Source of the DNA: Christensenella sp. UBA3770
GTDB taxonomy: Bacteria; Bacillota; Clostridia; Christensenellales; CAG-1252
Reading direction: 5' to 3'
DNA length: 15,868 nt
Assembly: GCA_002371075.1 (NCBI GenBank)
Contig: DFFS01000053.1
Location: forward strand, 1 to 15,868
The notes beneath the pieces were generated by a model. That model made no database searches, was not told where the DNA came from, and worked only from the letters and a program-made list of their open reading frames with translations. Shown here piece by piece: positions 1 through 7,262 of the stretch (position 1 is the stretch's first letter; each line of letters starts with the position of its first letter). Made by a program: the position numbers and the translations under genes.

Positions 1-1124
1 ATCATCAGGTCGGCGATCGCCATATTGCTCTTTTTGTCATAAAACCGCACGACTTTTTTGAGTCCGGGATTGGTGACCTTTTCGATCGTATTGCTGATCT
101 TGATCTTGGGTACGAGTTTACCGTTGTCCTCGATCGCCGCAAGTTTGTACACACCGCCGAGGCTGGGGTTTGAGAAACTCGTGATCAGCTTGGTGCCGAT
201 ACCATAGGTATCGATCTTTGCATTTTGCGAGTTCAAAGCGATCAAAACGTTCTCGTCGATGTCGCCCGAAGCGCAGATCTTGGCGTTGGGATAGCCCGCC
301 TCGTCAAGCATCTTTCTCGCCTGATTGGAGAGATAAGCAAGGTCTCCGCTGTCAATGCGGATGCCGACGGGTTCATGACCTTTTGCGCGAAGCTCGTCAA
401 AGACCTTGATCGCGTTGGGAACGCCGCTCTTTAAAGTATTATAAGTGTCAACAAGCAACAGGCAATTGTCGGGATACAGTTCTGCATATTTGCGGAAAGC
501 GGTCAGCTCGTCTTCAAAGCTCATGACCCAGCTGTGCGCGTGCGTGCCGGAAACCTTGATGTCAAACATCTTTCCGGCAATCACGTTGGACGTTGCCGCG
601 CAGCCGCCGATGATCGCCGCCCTGGCGCCGTAAATGCCCGCGTCAGGACCTTGCGCGCGACGCAACCCGAACTCCAAGACAGCCGCTTTAGTGTTGTTTG
701 CGATCTTGGACGCTTTTGTTGCGATCAGCGTTTGGTGATTGATGAGGGTCAACAGCGCGGTTTCGACAAATTGCGCTTGGAAGATGGGCGCCTTTACGAT
801 CAAAAGCGGCTCGTACGGGAAGATGATCGTTCCCTCTTTGACCGCATAGATGTCGCCGGTGAACTTAAACTTGCGCAGCTCATCCAAAAACTCCTCGTCA
901 AAGCAATTTAAGGAACGTAGATAGGCGATGTCGTCCTCGCTGAAGCGAATGTTTTTGATGTAGTCGATCGCTTGCTCAAGCCCTGCGGCAACGGCGTAGG
1001 AGAGTTCTTCTCTCCCGCGGAAAAACAGGTCGAACACGGCTTCCTTGTCCTTTTGACCGCATTTCATATAACCATACATCATGGTCAACTCATAAAAGTC
1101 CGTAAGCAATGTCAAATTTCTCAT
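1..1124 (-). CDS. pncB: Nicotinate phosphoribosyltransferase (C-terminus cut by window edge)
   Basis: NAD salvage enzyme, expected in the cytoplasm, that joins nicotinate and PRPP (with ATP) to form nicotinate mononucleotide. The reverse strand reads without a stop from ATG at 1124 to the left edge, about 374 codons, so the C-terminus is missing. The N-terminus LLTDFYELTMMYGY is the typical opening of the NAPRTase family. The motif GTHAHSW holds the conserved active-site histidine (about residue 195). Further family matches are VDTYNTLKSG and GIRIDSGDLAYLS, and the visible end reads AIADLM. The start is fixed by AAAGGAG about 6 bases upstream and by a 4-base ATGA overlap with the stop of lgt, which suggests translational coupling. 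It is the last visible gene of the operon that begins with the ProC-RNase HI fusion. The assignment is firm. Only the missing end is unknown. Confidence 0.93.
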   Translation of the reverse strand, partial: MRNLTLLTDFYELTMMYGYMKCGQKDKEAVFDLFFRGREELSYAVAAGLEQAIDYIKNIRFSEDDIAYLRSLNCFDEEFLDELRKFKFTGDIYAVKEGTIIFPYEPLLIVKAPIFQAQFVETALLTLINHQTLIATKASKIANNTKAAVLEFGLRRAQGPDAGIYGARAAIIGGCAATSNVIAGKMFDIKVSGTHAHSWVMSFEDELTAFRKYAELYPDNCLLLVDTYNTLKSGVPNAIKVFDELRAKGHEPVGIRIDSGDLAYLSNQARKMLDEAGYPNAKICASGDIDENVLIALNSQNAKIDTYGIGTKLITSFSNPSLGGVYKLAAIEDNGKLVPKIKISNTIEKVTNPGLKKVVRFYDKKSNMAIADLM

Positions 1125-1945
1125 TCTTCTTCTCCTTTAGCCGCCGGTGGCGTGGGCACGCCGGTATGTATTTTGTTAACGTATATCAAGACGGTGATGA
1201 CCATTGCGATACCTGCCGCGATGGAGCACCCCAAGACGCCGATCCGGACCCCGCCGATGATGACGGCGTCGGAACGGAACACTTCCATGATCGCGCGAAC
1301 CACCATGTACCAACAAAGATAGGTCATAAACGTCATCAGGTTCTTTTTTGAACGGCGGAAAACGCACATCAATATCGCAAACCCCACAAGGTTCAAAACC
1401 ATCTCATAGAAAAACGTCGCTTGGAACCACCCGTTTTCCGCCTCGATAAACACGGCAAACGGAAACTTTTGCAAAGCGGGATCGGTCACCGCCATGCCGT
1501 AAAGCTCCTGATTGGCAAAGTTGCCCCATCTGCCGAGCGCTTGCCCAAGAGCCAGCCCGGGGGCAATCACGTCCAAGACGGACGCCACTTGCACCTTGTT
1601 GCGCTTGCAGCAAATAAAGGCGCCGAGCGCCCCGCCCGGGATCGCACCGAGGATGGAGATGCCGCCCTCCCATATCGCAAAGATCTCACCGAAATCGCGC
1701 ATGCTGTGCACGGGAAAATCCGCAGGATGGAACAAAACGTAAGACAACCGCGCGAACACCACGGCAAAGGGAACCACCCATAGGAACAATTCCAACATAA
1801 AATCAAAGGAAATGCCTCGTTTCTTTGCATTCCAACAAGCGATTCCGTATCCGAGCAAGATGGCAAGCGTGATAAAGATCCCATACCATCTGACGGAAAG
1901 CGAACCAATTTCAAAAGCGATCGGGTTGATGTTTTTAATGCACAT
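1121..1945 (-). CDS. lgt: Prolipoprotein diacylglyceryl transferase
   Basis: Inner-membrane enzyme that transfers diacylglycerol from phosphatidylglycerol to the lipobox cysteine of prolipoproteins. The protein has 274 residues, the usual length, and is very hydrophobic with about seven membrane segments. The N-terminal SVRWYGIFITLAILLGY, the Lgt signature GRWGNFANQE (138-147) and the late VRAIMEVFRSD (216-226) are all characteristic. Residue 99, in EGGISILGA, is leucine where the E. coli enzyme has His103 and many Bacillota have tyrosine. The frame could extend to 2050, but that would lie inside the upstream gene. ATG at 1945 has AAGGAG about 7 bases upstream and begins with a proper Lgt N-terminus. 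It overlaps the upstream VTT-protein gene by 11 bases and pncB by 4. The substrate lipid is in the pathway of PgsA, which is encoded elsewhere in this window. Confidence 0.95.
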   Translation of the reverse strand: MCIKNINPIAFEIGSLSVRWYGIFITLAILLGYGIACWNAKKRGISFDFMLELFLWVVPFAVVFARLSYVLFHPADFPVHSMRDFGEIFAIWEGGISILGAIPGGALGAFICCKRNKVQVASVLDVIAPGLALGQALGRWGNFANQELYGMAVTDPALQKFPFAVFIEAENGWFQATFFYEMVLNLVGFAILMCVFRRSKKNLMTFMTYLCWYMVVRAIMEVFRSDAVIIGGVRIGVLGCSIAAGIAMVITVLIYVNKIHTGVPTPPAAKGEEE

Positions 1946-2996
1946 TTTCTTCTCCTTGATCGGGTGGATCAGCTTGCAAAGCCTCCCCCGAATCCTCCGA
2001 CAAAACAGCGGACTCCGCGTCCTCCGCCCTGACGGCCTGTTTTTGTTCATTGCCCTTTCCGAAAGGCAATTTGTGAATGATTTTTAAGATAAAACCCTCA
2101 ATTTTATCACTGTATTTGATCGTAAGAACAAGCAAAACGATCACGAGCGCGATGATAAACACCCAAAGCAAGATCCACCATCCGTAAAAGGGAATGGAGA
2201 CCACGCCTTTTGCGATCAGGATCGTTGTCAACGTGCCGATCGTCCTGCTGAAAACCTGCAACAGGAAAAAGCCCGGATAGGTGTAATCCGTCATTCCCGC
2301 AAGGATGCAGAGGAGGTCGTCCGGAAAAAACGGGAAGATGAACATGTAAAACAAAACCACCTTATCCCGCCCTTTTGTCATGTTCCTGTACTTTTTGATT
2401 GCGTTTTCACCCACAAGCCAGTTGGCAAAACGCACGCCGAGAACTCTGCCGAGAAAAAAGGCGAACATCGAGCCGATCACAAGCCCGATAACCGTCAAAT
2501 ACAAAGGTTTCCATATCCCCTCAAACAGGATGGCACCCGCCGTTGTGGTGATCGTGCTCGGAATGGGAATGATGGTCACCTGCAAAAAGTTGATGACTAC
2601 GAAAAGCACTTCCGCCACGCCACCCGAATTGTTGATGTATCTGACCACGTCGGCTGCGGAATCAATGGAAGATAAAACCCCGCTTTTGTTCAAAGCGAAA
2701 AACACGATCAGAAAGACCGCACCGATGTAAAACGCCGTGATGCAAAGCTTATAAATCGTTTCCCATGAGCGAAACAACGCCACCGTTGTCAATGTGGCAA
2801 CACAAACGACGGCGACGATGATAAGAGCGTTTGTGGTCATTGAACAATAGCGCCAAGAAAGAACGAAAAAAGTGACCGTGATCAATAACGCAATAACGCT
2901 GACCAAAATGCGGATCAAGGTCTTTTTGTTAAGAAAAGGCTGTTTTTCCTTCCCGGACAGCTCTTCCTTTTGTTCTTGCTTGGTTTCCTCTTGCAT
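1935..2996 (-). CDS. TVP38/TMEM64-family (VTT domain) membrane protein
   Basis: Integral membrane protein of 353 residues. Hydrophobic segments lie at about 27-47, 56-75, 85-103, then a VTT/SNARE-associated (PF09335-type) region at about 128-265, and a last helix at about 270-293. The VTT family marks are PIPSTITTTAGAILFEG (144-160), the re-entrant-loop glycines GLVIGSMFAFFLGR (171-184), and FPFFPDDLLCILAGMT (221-236). Both tails are charged and hydrophilic: residues 1-25 are rich in Glu and Lys, and 313-353 are acidic. The extra N-terminal pair of helices makes it longer than a minimal DedA-like protein. Related DedA and VTT proteins are linked to lipid-carrier translocation and membrane homeostasis, but the role of this subgroup is not settled, so no substrate is assigned. 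The start directly follows the TAA of the ProC-RNase HI gene with no spacer. Its ribosome site GGGAG lies inside that gene. Confidence 0.85.
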   Translation of the reverse strand: MQEETKQEQKEELSGKEKQPFLNKKTLIRILVSVIALLITVTFFVLSWRYCSMTTNALIIVAVVCVATLTTVALFRSWETIYKLCITAFYIGAVFLIVFFALNKSGVLSSIDSAADVVRYINNSGGVAEVLFVVINFLQVTIIPIPSTITTTAGAILFEGIWKPLYLTVIGLVIGSMFAFFLGRVLGVRFANWLVGENAIKKYRNMTKGRDKVVLFYMFIFPFFPDDLLCILAGMTDYTYPGFFLLQVFSRTIGTLTTILIAKGVVSIPFYGWWILLWVFIIALVIVLLVLTIKYSDKIEGFILKIIHKLPFGKGNEQKQAVRAEDAESAVLSEDSGEALQADPPDQGEENVH

Positions 2997-4229
2997 TTAT
3001 TCTCCCAAACGACTTTGCGACTCTTTTCTTGCGATCTCGTCGCAACGGTTGTTCATCACGTCATCCGAATGCCCTTTGACCTTAACAAAGCGCACGTCGT
3101 GCATCAAAAGACGGTTGTTGAGATCTTTCCAAAGATCAACGTTCTTTACGTTTTCCCATTTGCGCGAGATCCATTTTTTGATCCAATCGTTGTTGATGGC
3201 GTTGACCACGTATGCGGAATCACTGTGGATCTCCACAACGCTGTGCGGTTTTTTGACGGCTTTGAGCCCCTCGATGACAGCCATAAGTTCCATGCGGTTG
3301 TTGGTGGTGTTATCTTCCCCACCGCTGATGACCTTTTCCAAATCTCCCGACGTCAAAATGGCACAGTAGCCGCCCGGTCCCGGGTTGCCGCTGCAGGCAC
3401 CGTCCGTATAGATCTTGATGATGCTTTCCACGCCCGGATGGCTCATTTCAACCGACCTTGCGCGACAACGATCCACCCCCTCGGAAATGATCTCCTCAAG
3501 ATCGGCTGTTCTATAATACGAAACAGCTTGAATGGTTGTGCCGCCCTTGGAACAAACCGCATCGATCAGGTCATCGATGGGTTTATCGGACTGCGCGATC
3601 ATGCACGCTCCGCCGATCAATGTGGCAAGCGTAAGTTTTTTTGCTTCTTCAAAGCTCAAACCGCCGTTCATCCCGCCTTTGATCATCCCTTGTGCAAACA
3701 TATACGCATAGGCAGGTCCGCTTCCGCTGACAGAGGTGACTGCGTCAAACTTCTTCTCCTCAAGCTCAATGATCTCGCCGAGGGCGGAAAACACCGAAAG
3801 CGGAAAATCCTTTTCCTCTTCCTCGTAACCGCTAAAGCACAAAGCGCTCATTCCGCTGCCGATCATACACGGCGTGTTGGGCATCACGCGGCAGATCTTT
3901 TTCGCGCCAAGCTCACTTTTGAGGGTAGCTACGGTCACACCCGCCATGATGGAGATCACTTTTGCATCAAAGCCTTGCTTGATCTCCTTTGCGATGTCAG
4001 GGAAACTTTGCGGCTTTACGGCAAACAAAAGATACTCCACGTTTTGTGACATTTGGGCGTTATCCTTTGTCACAGAGACGCCGAGTAGTGCCGCTTGACC
4101 GAGTTTTTCATCGGACAAATCGCTGACGATGATCTCAGACGGAGAAAGCACCCCGTTGGTCAAAATTCCTTTTGTGATAGCGGAGGACATGTTGCCCGCG
4201 CCGATGATTCCGAGTTTGTATTTATCCAT
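2997..4229 (-). CDS. proC: Fusion of pyrroline-5-carboxylate reductase (ProC) and ribonuclease HI
   Basis: One uninterrupted 410-residue frame encodes two complete enzymes. Residues 1 to about 264 are ProC, which reduces 1-pyrroline-5-carboxylate to proline with NAD(P)H. Seen are the Rossmann loop IGAGNMSSAI (9-18), VMPNTP (115-120), the substrate motif VSGSGPAYAY (167-176) and KGGTTIQAV (228-236), with the usual C-terminal helix after it. Residues about 270-410 are a type 1 RNase H, which cuts RNA in RNA-DNA hybrids. It has IYTDGACSGNPGPGG (273-287), NNRMEL (310-315), HSDSAY (335-340), VKGHSDD (384-390) and NRCDEIAR (394-401). These give the D-E-D-D catalytic set D276, E314, D337, D397 and the loop histidine H387. 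The joint is short (about 261-269, EMSHPGVES). Met262 at 3446 could serve as an internal start for RNase H alone, though only a weak AAGG lies upstream. The main start at 4229 has no well-placed ribosome site; AAGGA is about 20 bases away. It is the first gene of its operon. Confidence 0.9.
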   Translation of the reverse strand: MDKYKLGIIGAGNMSSAITKGILTNGVLSPSEIIVSDLSDEKLGQAALLGVSVTKDNAQMSQNVEYLLFAVKPQSFPDIAKEIKQGFDAKVISIMAGVTVATLKSELGAKKICRVMPNTPCMIGSGMSALCFSGYEEEEKDFPLSVFSALGEIIELEEKKFDAVTSVSGSGPAYAYMFAQGMIKGGMNGGLSFEEAKKLTLATLIGGACMIAQSDKPIDDLIDAVCSKGGTTIQAVSYYRTADLEEIISEGVDRCRARSVEMSHPGVESIIKIYTDGACSGNPGPGGYCAILTSGDLEKVISGGEDNTTNNRMELMAVIEGLKAVKKPHSVVEIHSDSAYVVNAINNDWIKKWISRKWENVKNVDLWKDLNNRLLMHDVRFVKVKGHSDDVMNNRCDEIARKESQSRLGE

Positions 4230-4238
4230 AAAAAACGA

Positions 4239-4267
4239 TTGACTTGCTTCCTTATATAATATATAAT
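4239..4267 (+). promoter_or_regulatory. Sigma-A-type promoter of tRNA-Trp
   Basis: The -35 box TTGACT (4239-4244) and -10 box TATAAT (4262-4267) are separated by exactly 17 bases. Transcription would start near 4274, about 8 bases before the mature tRNA 5' end. The element occupies the gap between the tRNA and the divergent ProC-RNase HI start codon at 4229, so the two transcription starts must share or compete for this 52-bp stretch. I found no equally good promoter on the minus strand there. Confidence 0.8.
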
Positions 4268-4281
4268 GTTTGTAATTTCAT

Positions 4282-4356
4282 AGGGGAGTGGCTCAACGGT
4301 AGAGCAGCGGTCTCCAAAACCGCTGGTTGCGTGTTCGAATCGCGTCTCCCCTGCCA
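4282..4356 (+). tRNA. trnW: tRNA-Trp (anticodon CCA), CCA end encoded
   Basis: A complete cloverleaf of 75 nt can be folded. The acceptor stem AGGGGAG pairs with CTCCCCT over seven pairs, with discriminator G and a genomically encoded CCA (4354-4356). The D arm is GCTC/GAGC. The anticodon stem GCGGT/ACCGC encloses the loop CTCCAAA with anticodon CCA. The variable loop has 5 nt. The T arm carries the canonical loop TTCGAAT. It reads UGG, so it is tryptophan tRNA. The gene stands alone between two minus-strand operons with its own promoter and terminator. Confidence 0.96.
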
Positions 4357-4386
4357 GAGGCATTGCAAAGCAATGCTTCTTTTTTT
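4357..4386 (+). terminator. Intrinsic terminator of tRNA-Trp
   Basis: Directly after the encoded CCA, GCATTGC (4360-4366) pairs with GCAATGC (4370-4376) around an AAA loop. The flanking GAG and TTC can extend the stem. A run of T follows at 4380-4386. This is a typical Rho-independent terminator for the tRNA. Confidence 0.85.
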
Positions 4387-4472
4387 ATGTTGGCGATTCT
4401 CCACGCAACCTTGTGTCGTCTTGCACAAGCGTTCGCATTTTTACCTAGCGGCGGTGAAGATTCGTAAAGCCA

Positions 4473-4510
4473 AGAGGCAGAAGCGCACTAAAGCGTACGT
4501 AGCTGCCTCT
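4473..4510. repeat. Palindromic element in the spacer after rny
   Basis: Perfect 8-base arms AGAGGCAG (4473-4480) and CTGCCTCT (4503-4510) enclose a second, imperfect stem. There GCGCAC (4483-4488) faces GTACGT (4495-4500) with one A-C mismatch. Two unpaired bases per side separate the stems. The layout resembles the core of the larger element after pnp (15220-15264), where GCGTAC faces GTACGT. It lies 27 bp past the rny stop. In the rny direction no good T-run follows, so a terminator role is doubtful. The rest of the 4387-4536 spacer holds only a small hairpin, CTTGTG (4410-4415) with CACAAG (4424-4429), and no gene I can support. Confidence 0.6.
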
Positions 4511-4536
4511 AAGCTCAGCGTCGTAATTTACCGACT

Positions 4537-6126
4537 TTACTTGGCATACTCCACGCTGCGTAGTTCACGAATCACGCTGACCTTGATCTGACCGGGATAT
4601 TCCAGCTCGTTTTCAAGGGTCTTTGCAATCTCTTTCGCAATAAAGTAGGTCTTGCTGTCATCCACCTTTTCGGGCTTGACCATGACCCTGATCTCACGAC
4701 CTGCCTGAATGGCAAAGGACTGCTCGACGCCGTCAAAGGAGTTGGCGATCTTCTCAATGTTTTCAAGCCTCTTGACATAGTTCTCAAGCGACTCTCTGCG
4801 CGCGCCGGGGCGCGCGCCGCTGATGGCGTCCGCCGCCTGTACGATGACCGCTTCCACAGTCTTTGCCTCCACGTCGCCGTGGTGCGCGGCGATGGCGTGG
4901 ATCACGGCTTCACTCTCTTTAAACTTCTTGGCAAGTTCCACACCGATGGCAACGTGCGTTCCCTCGATCTCATGGTCAACCGCCTTTCCGATGTCGTGCA
5001 ACAAACCGGCGCGCTTTGCCACCTTGACGTCCGCGCCGATCTCAGCGGCAAGGATGCCGGCAAGGTGCGAAACTTCGATGGAATGTTTAAGGACGTTTTG
5101 ACCGTAGCTTGTCCTAAACTTCAAACGTCCGAGGATCTTAACAAGCTCGGGATGCAATCCGTAAACGGCAACTTCAAAAGCAGCCTCCTCACCGGCGTCC
5201 TTCATTTGGTTGTCGATCTCGTTTTTAACCTTTTCAACGGTTTCCTCGATACGGGCGGGATGGATCCTGCCGTCGCTCATCAACTTTTCAAGCGCTACGC
5301 GACCGATCTCTCTTCTGACGGGATCAAACGCCGAAATGGTGACCACATCCGGGGTGTCGTCGATGATGACGTCCACGCCGGTGGCGTTTTCAAAAGCTCT
5401 GATGTTTCTGCCCACGCGGCCGATGATCCTACCCTTCATTTCATCGTTGGGAAGGGGCACAACGGATACGGCGATCTCACTTGCGTGGTCCGTCGCGCAT
5501 CTTTGCACCGCCATCGTAACGATCTCACGCGCTTTTGCCTCGGCGTTTTCCTTGGCGTTTGCCTCGATCTCTTTTGCCATTGCCACTGCGTCGCGTTTTG
5601 CGTCGTCAAGCATATTGTCAAGGAGCTCCTTCTTGGCTTCGTCGCGGGACATCCCCGAAACTTTTTCAAGCTCCGTAAGCATTTTGTTGTGCGACTCGGC
5701 AACTTCGTTCTCTTTGCGAACGATATCCTGTTCTCTGACGCTTAACGCCGCCTGTGCGTTTTCCACGTCGGTCAATCGCCTGTCAAGGGTGTCTTCCTTT
5801 CTGGTAAGCTGCTCTTCCCTTGCAGCGATGCGCTGCTCCAACTTTTGGACTTCGGAACGTCTTTCTCTGACCTCCTTATCCACTTCGCTGCGAAGTCTGT
5901 GTTGCTCTTCCTTTGCTTCGATCAGCGCCTCCTTACGCATGGATTTGGCTTCTTGTCTGCTTTCCTCCAATATCTTTGCCGCTTCCGCTTGTGCATTGCC
6001 TAATTTTTTGTCGATCACGAATTTGTATACGACGATACCGACCGCCACGCCGATGATCAGCGCGATCAAGCCGGAAATTATGCCGACCAATGCGGAAGAA
6101 GCGATCAACAAGCTGTTAATATTCAT
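4537..6126 (-). CDS. rny: Ribonuclease Y
   Basis: Membrane-anchored endoribonuclease that starts mRNA decay in many Bacillota. The protein has 529 residues, close to the usual 520. It has an N-terminal membrane helix (about 8-35), a long charged coiled coil (about 40-205, rich in Glu, Lys, Arg and Ala), a KH domain with [12 protein letters not shown] (232-243), and an HD phosphohydrolase domain. The HD domain shows [11 protein letters not shown] (347-357), the metal pair in LLHDIGK (375-381) and HHGD (415-418). The C-terminus [25 protein letters not shown] ending is typical. The GxxG loop of the KH domain reads GRVG, where the family usually has GREG. The start at 6126 has AGGAGG about 9 bases upstream. 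It is the last gene of the long operon, 54 bp after recA, with a terminator hairpin in between that may lower its expression. Certain apart from the effect of the GRVG change. Confidence 0.96.
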   Translation of the reverse strand: MNINSLLIASSALVGIISGLIALIIGVAVGIVVYKFVIDKKLGNAQAEAAKILEESRQEAKSMRKEALIEAKEEQHRLRSEVDKEVRERRSEVQKLEQRIAAREEQLTRKEDTLDRRLTDVENAQAALSVREQDIVRKENEVAESHNKMLTELEKVSGMSRDEAKKELLDNMLDDAKRDAVAMAKEIEANAKENAEAKAREIVTMAVQRCATDHASEIAVSVVPLPNDEMKGRIIGRVGRNIRAFENATGVDVIIDDTPDVVTISAFDPVRREIGRVALEKLMSDGRIHPARIEETVEKVKNEIDNQMKDAGEEAAFEVAVYGLHPELVKILGRLKFRTSYGQNVLKHSIEVSHLAGILAAEIGADVKVAKRAGLLHDIGKAVDHEIEGTHVAIGVELAKKFKESEAVIHAIAAHHGDVEAKTVEAVIVQAADAISGARPGARRESLENYVKRLENIEKIANSFDGVEQSFAIQAGREIRVMVKPEKVDDSKTYFIAKEIAKTLENELEYPGQIKVSVIRELRSVEYAK

Positions 6127-6140
6127 GTGATGTTTCCTCC

Positions 6141-6179
6141 TGAAAAAATATTTGTAACGGGGATTTCACCCGATGTTAC
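6141..6179 (-). terminator. Hairpin and T-run between recA and rny
   Basis: On the minus strand, just after the recA stop, GTAAC pairs with GTTAC and an inner GGG pairs with CCC (plus-strand 6154-6179). AAATATTTTTT follows at once (6153-6143). The stem has small internal bulges, so it is weaker than a perfect terminator. Because rny has its ribosome site only a few bases later and no clear promoter of its own, partial read-through from recA into rny is likely. Confidence 0.6.
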
Positions 6180-6180
6180 C

Positions 6181-7215
6181 TTAGTTTGCGCTTTCAAGCT
6201 TTTGCTTGACCAAGCCCTCGACCTCATTGTACAGGTCGGGATTGCTCTTCATAAGAGCGATGACCTTCTCTCTGCCCTGACCGATCTTTTCATCATTGAA
6301 GCTGATCCAAGAACCGCTCTTGACAAAGACGCCTTTCTCGATGGCAAGATCCACCAAGCTGCCTTCCTTGGAGATGCCCTGCCCGAAGATGATCTCAAAC
6401 TCCGCCGTACGGAACGGGGGCGCCAATTTGTTCTTGACAACTTTGACAGCCGTCTTGTTGCCGATGATCACGCCGCCGTCTTTGACCGCGTCCTTTTTGC
6501 GGACGTCCAAGCGCACGCTGGAGTAGAACTTCAGCGCCTTGCCGCCCGTGGTGGTCTCGGGATTGCCGAACATCACGCCCACCTTCTCACGAAGTTGGTT
6601 GATAAAGATCACACAAGTCTTGCTCTTGTTGATGATGGCGGTGAGTTTACGCAGCGCCTTGGACATAAGTCTTGCCTGCACGCCGACGTTTTGCTGCTCC
6701 ATATCCCCTTCGATCTCCGACTTGGGGGTAAGCGCCGCAACGCTGTCAATGACGATGATGTCCACCGCATTGCTCCTGACAAGGTAATCGGCAATGTCAA
6801 GCGCCTGCTCGCCGTTGTCCGGCTGAGAAATGTAAAGGTCCTCCGTGTTGACCCCAAGCTTCTTTGCGTATTCGGGATCAAGCGCGTGCTCCGCATCGAT
6901 AAACGCAGCGGTGCCGCCAAGCTTTTGCGCTTCGGCGATCACGTGCAACGAAACGGTGGTCTTACCGCTGGATTCCGGTCCGTAGATCTCCACGATCCTG
7001 CCGCGCGGAAGTCCGCCGATGCCAAGCGCGTGGTCAAGCGCAAGACACCCGGTGGGGATAACCTCGACTTTGACGGTATAACCGTCGCCGAGTTTCATGA
7101 TAGAGCCTTTTCCATGTACTTTCTCGATCTGTTGGATCGCTTGTTCCAATGCTTTGCGCTTCTCTTCGAGTTTTTTCTCGTCGATATGCGTTCCGGTAGT
7201 TCTTTCATTTTCCAT
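6181..7215 (-). CDS. recA: Recombinase RecA
   Basis: Forms ATP-dependent filaments on single-stranded DNA, catalyses homologous pairing and strand exchange, and stimulates LexA self-cleavage. The protein has 344 residues. Motifs in order: KGSIMKLGD (36-44); Walker A GPESSGKT (79-86); DAEHALDP (107-114); Walker [14 protein letters not shown] (153-165); loop 1 [17 protein letters not shown] (169-185); [22 protein letters not shown] (loop 2, about 204-225). The C-terminus [12 protein letters not shown] lacks the acidic tail of E. coli RecA. The frame extends to 7314, but ATG at 7215 begins [10 protein letters not shown] and has AGGAG about 8 bases upstream, while the extension overlaps the end of cinA. 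It lies 47 bp after cinA, the order found in many Gram-positive bacteria. I saw no SOS box or own promoter in that gap, so it is probably read from the upstream operon promoter. Confidence 0.98.
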   Translation of the reverse strand: MENERTTGTHIDEKKLEEKRKALEQAIQQIEKVHGKGSIMKLGDGYTVKVEVIPTGCLALDHALGIGGLPRGRIVEIYGPESSGKTTVSLHVIAEAQKLGGTAAFIDAEHALDPEYAKKLGVNTEDLYISQPDNGEQALDIADYLVRSNAVDIIVIDSVAALTPKSEIEGDMEQQNVGVQARLMSKALRKLTAIINKSKTCVIFINQLREKVGVMFGNPETTTGGKALKFYSSVRLDVRKKDAVKDGGVIIGNKTAVKVVKNKLAPPFRTAEFEIIFGQGISKEGSLVDLAIEKGVFVKSGSWISFNDEKIGQGREKVIALMKSNPDLYNEVEGLVKQKLESAN

Positions 7216-7262
7216 AATCGTTCTCCTAAAAATATATTTATAATAAAGCAACCGTTTTGCGG

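Noticed and set aside
1946..2050. Longer Lgt start at 2050
   Set aside because: The added 35 residues are basic and polar, overlap the upstream gene, and a strong ribosome site precedes ATG at 1945.
2970..4049. Long plus-strand frame (359 codons) opposite the ProC-RNase HI gene
   Set aside because: It lies antisense to a gene with two clear enzyme domains, shows no domain or membrane pattern, and has no ribosome site.
4244..4591. 115-codon plus-strand frame spanning the tRNA-Trp
   Set aside because: It covers a tRNA, a terminator and the spacer palindrome and then runs antisense to rny; not a plausible protein gene.
7216..7262. SOS (LexA) box before recA
   Set aside because: I looked for GAAC-N4-GTTC and CGAAC-type operators in the gap and found none; regulation could lie at the distant operon promoter.
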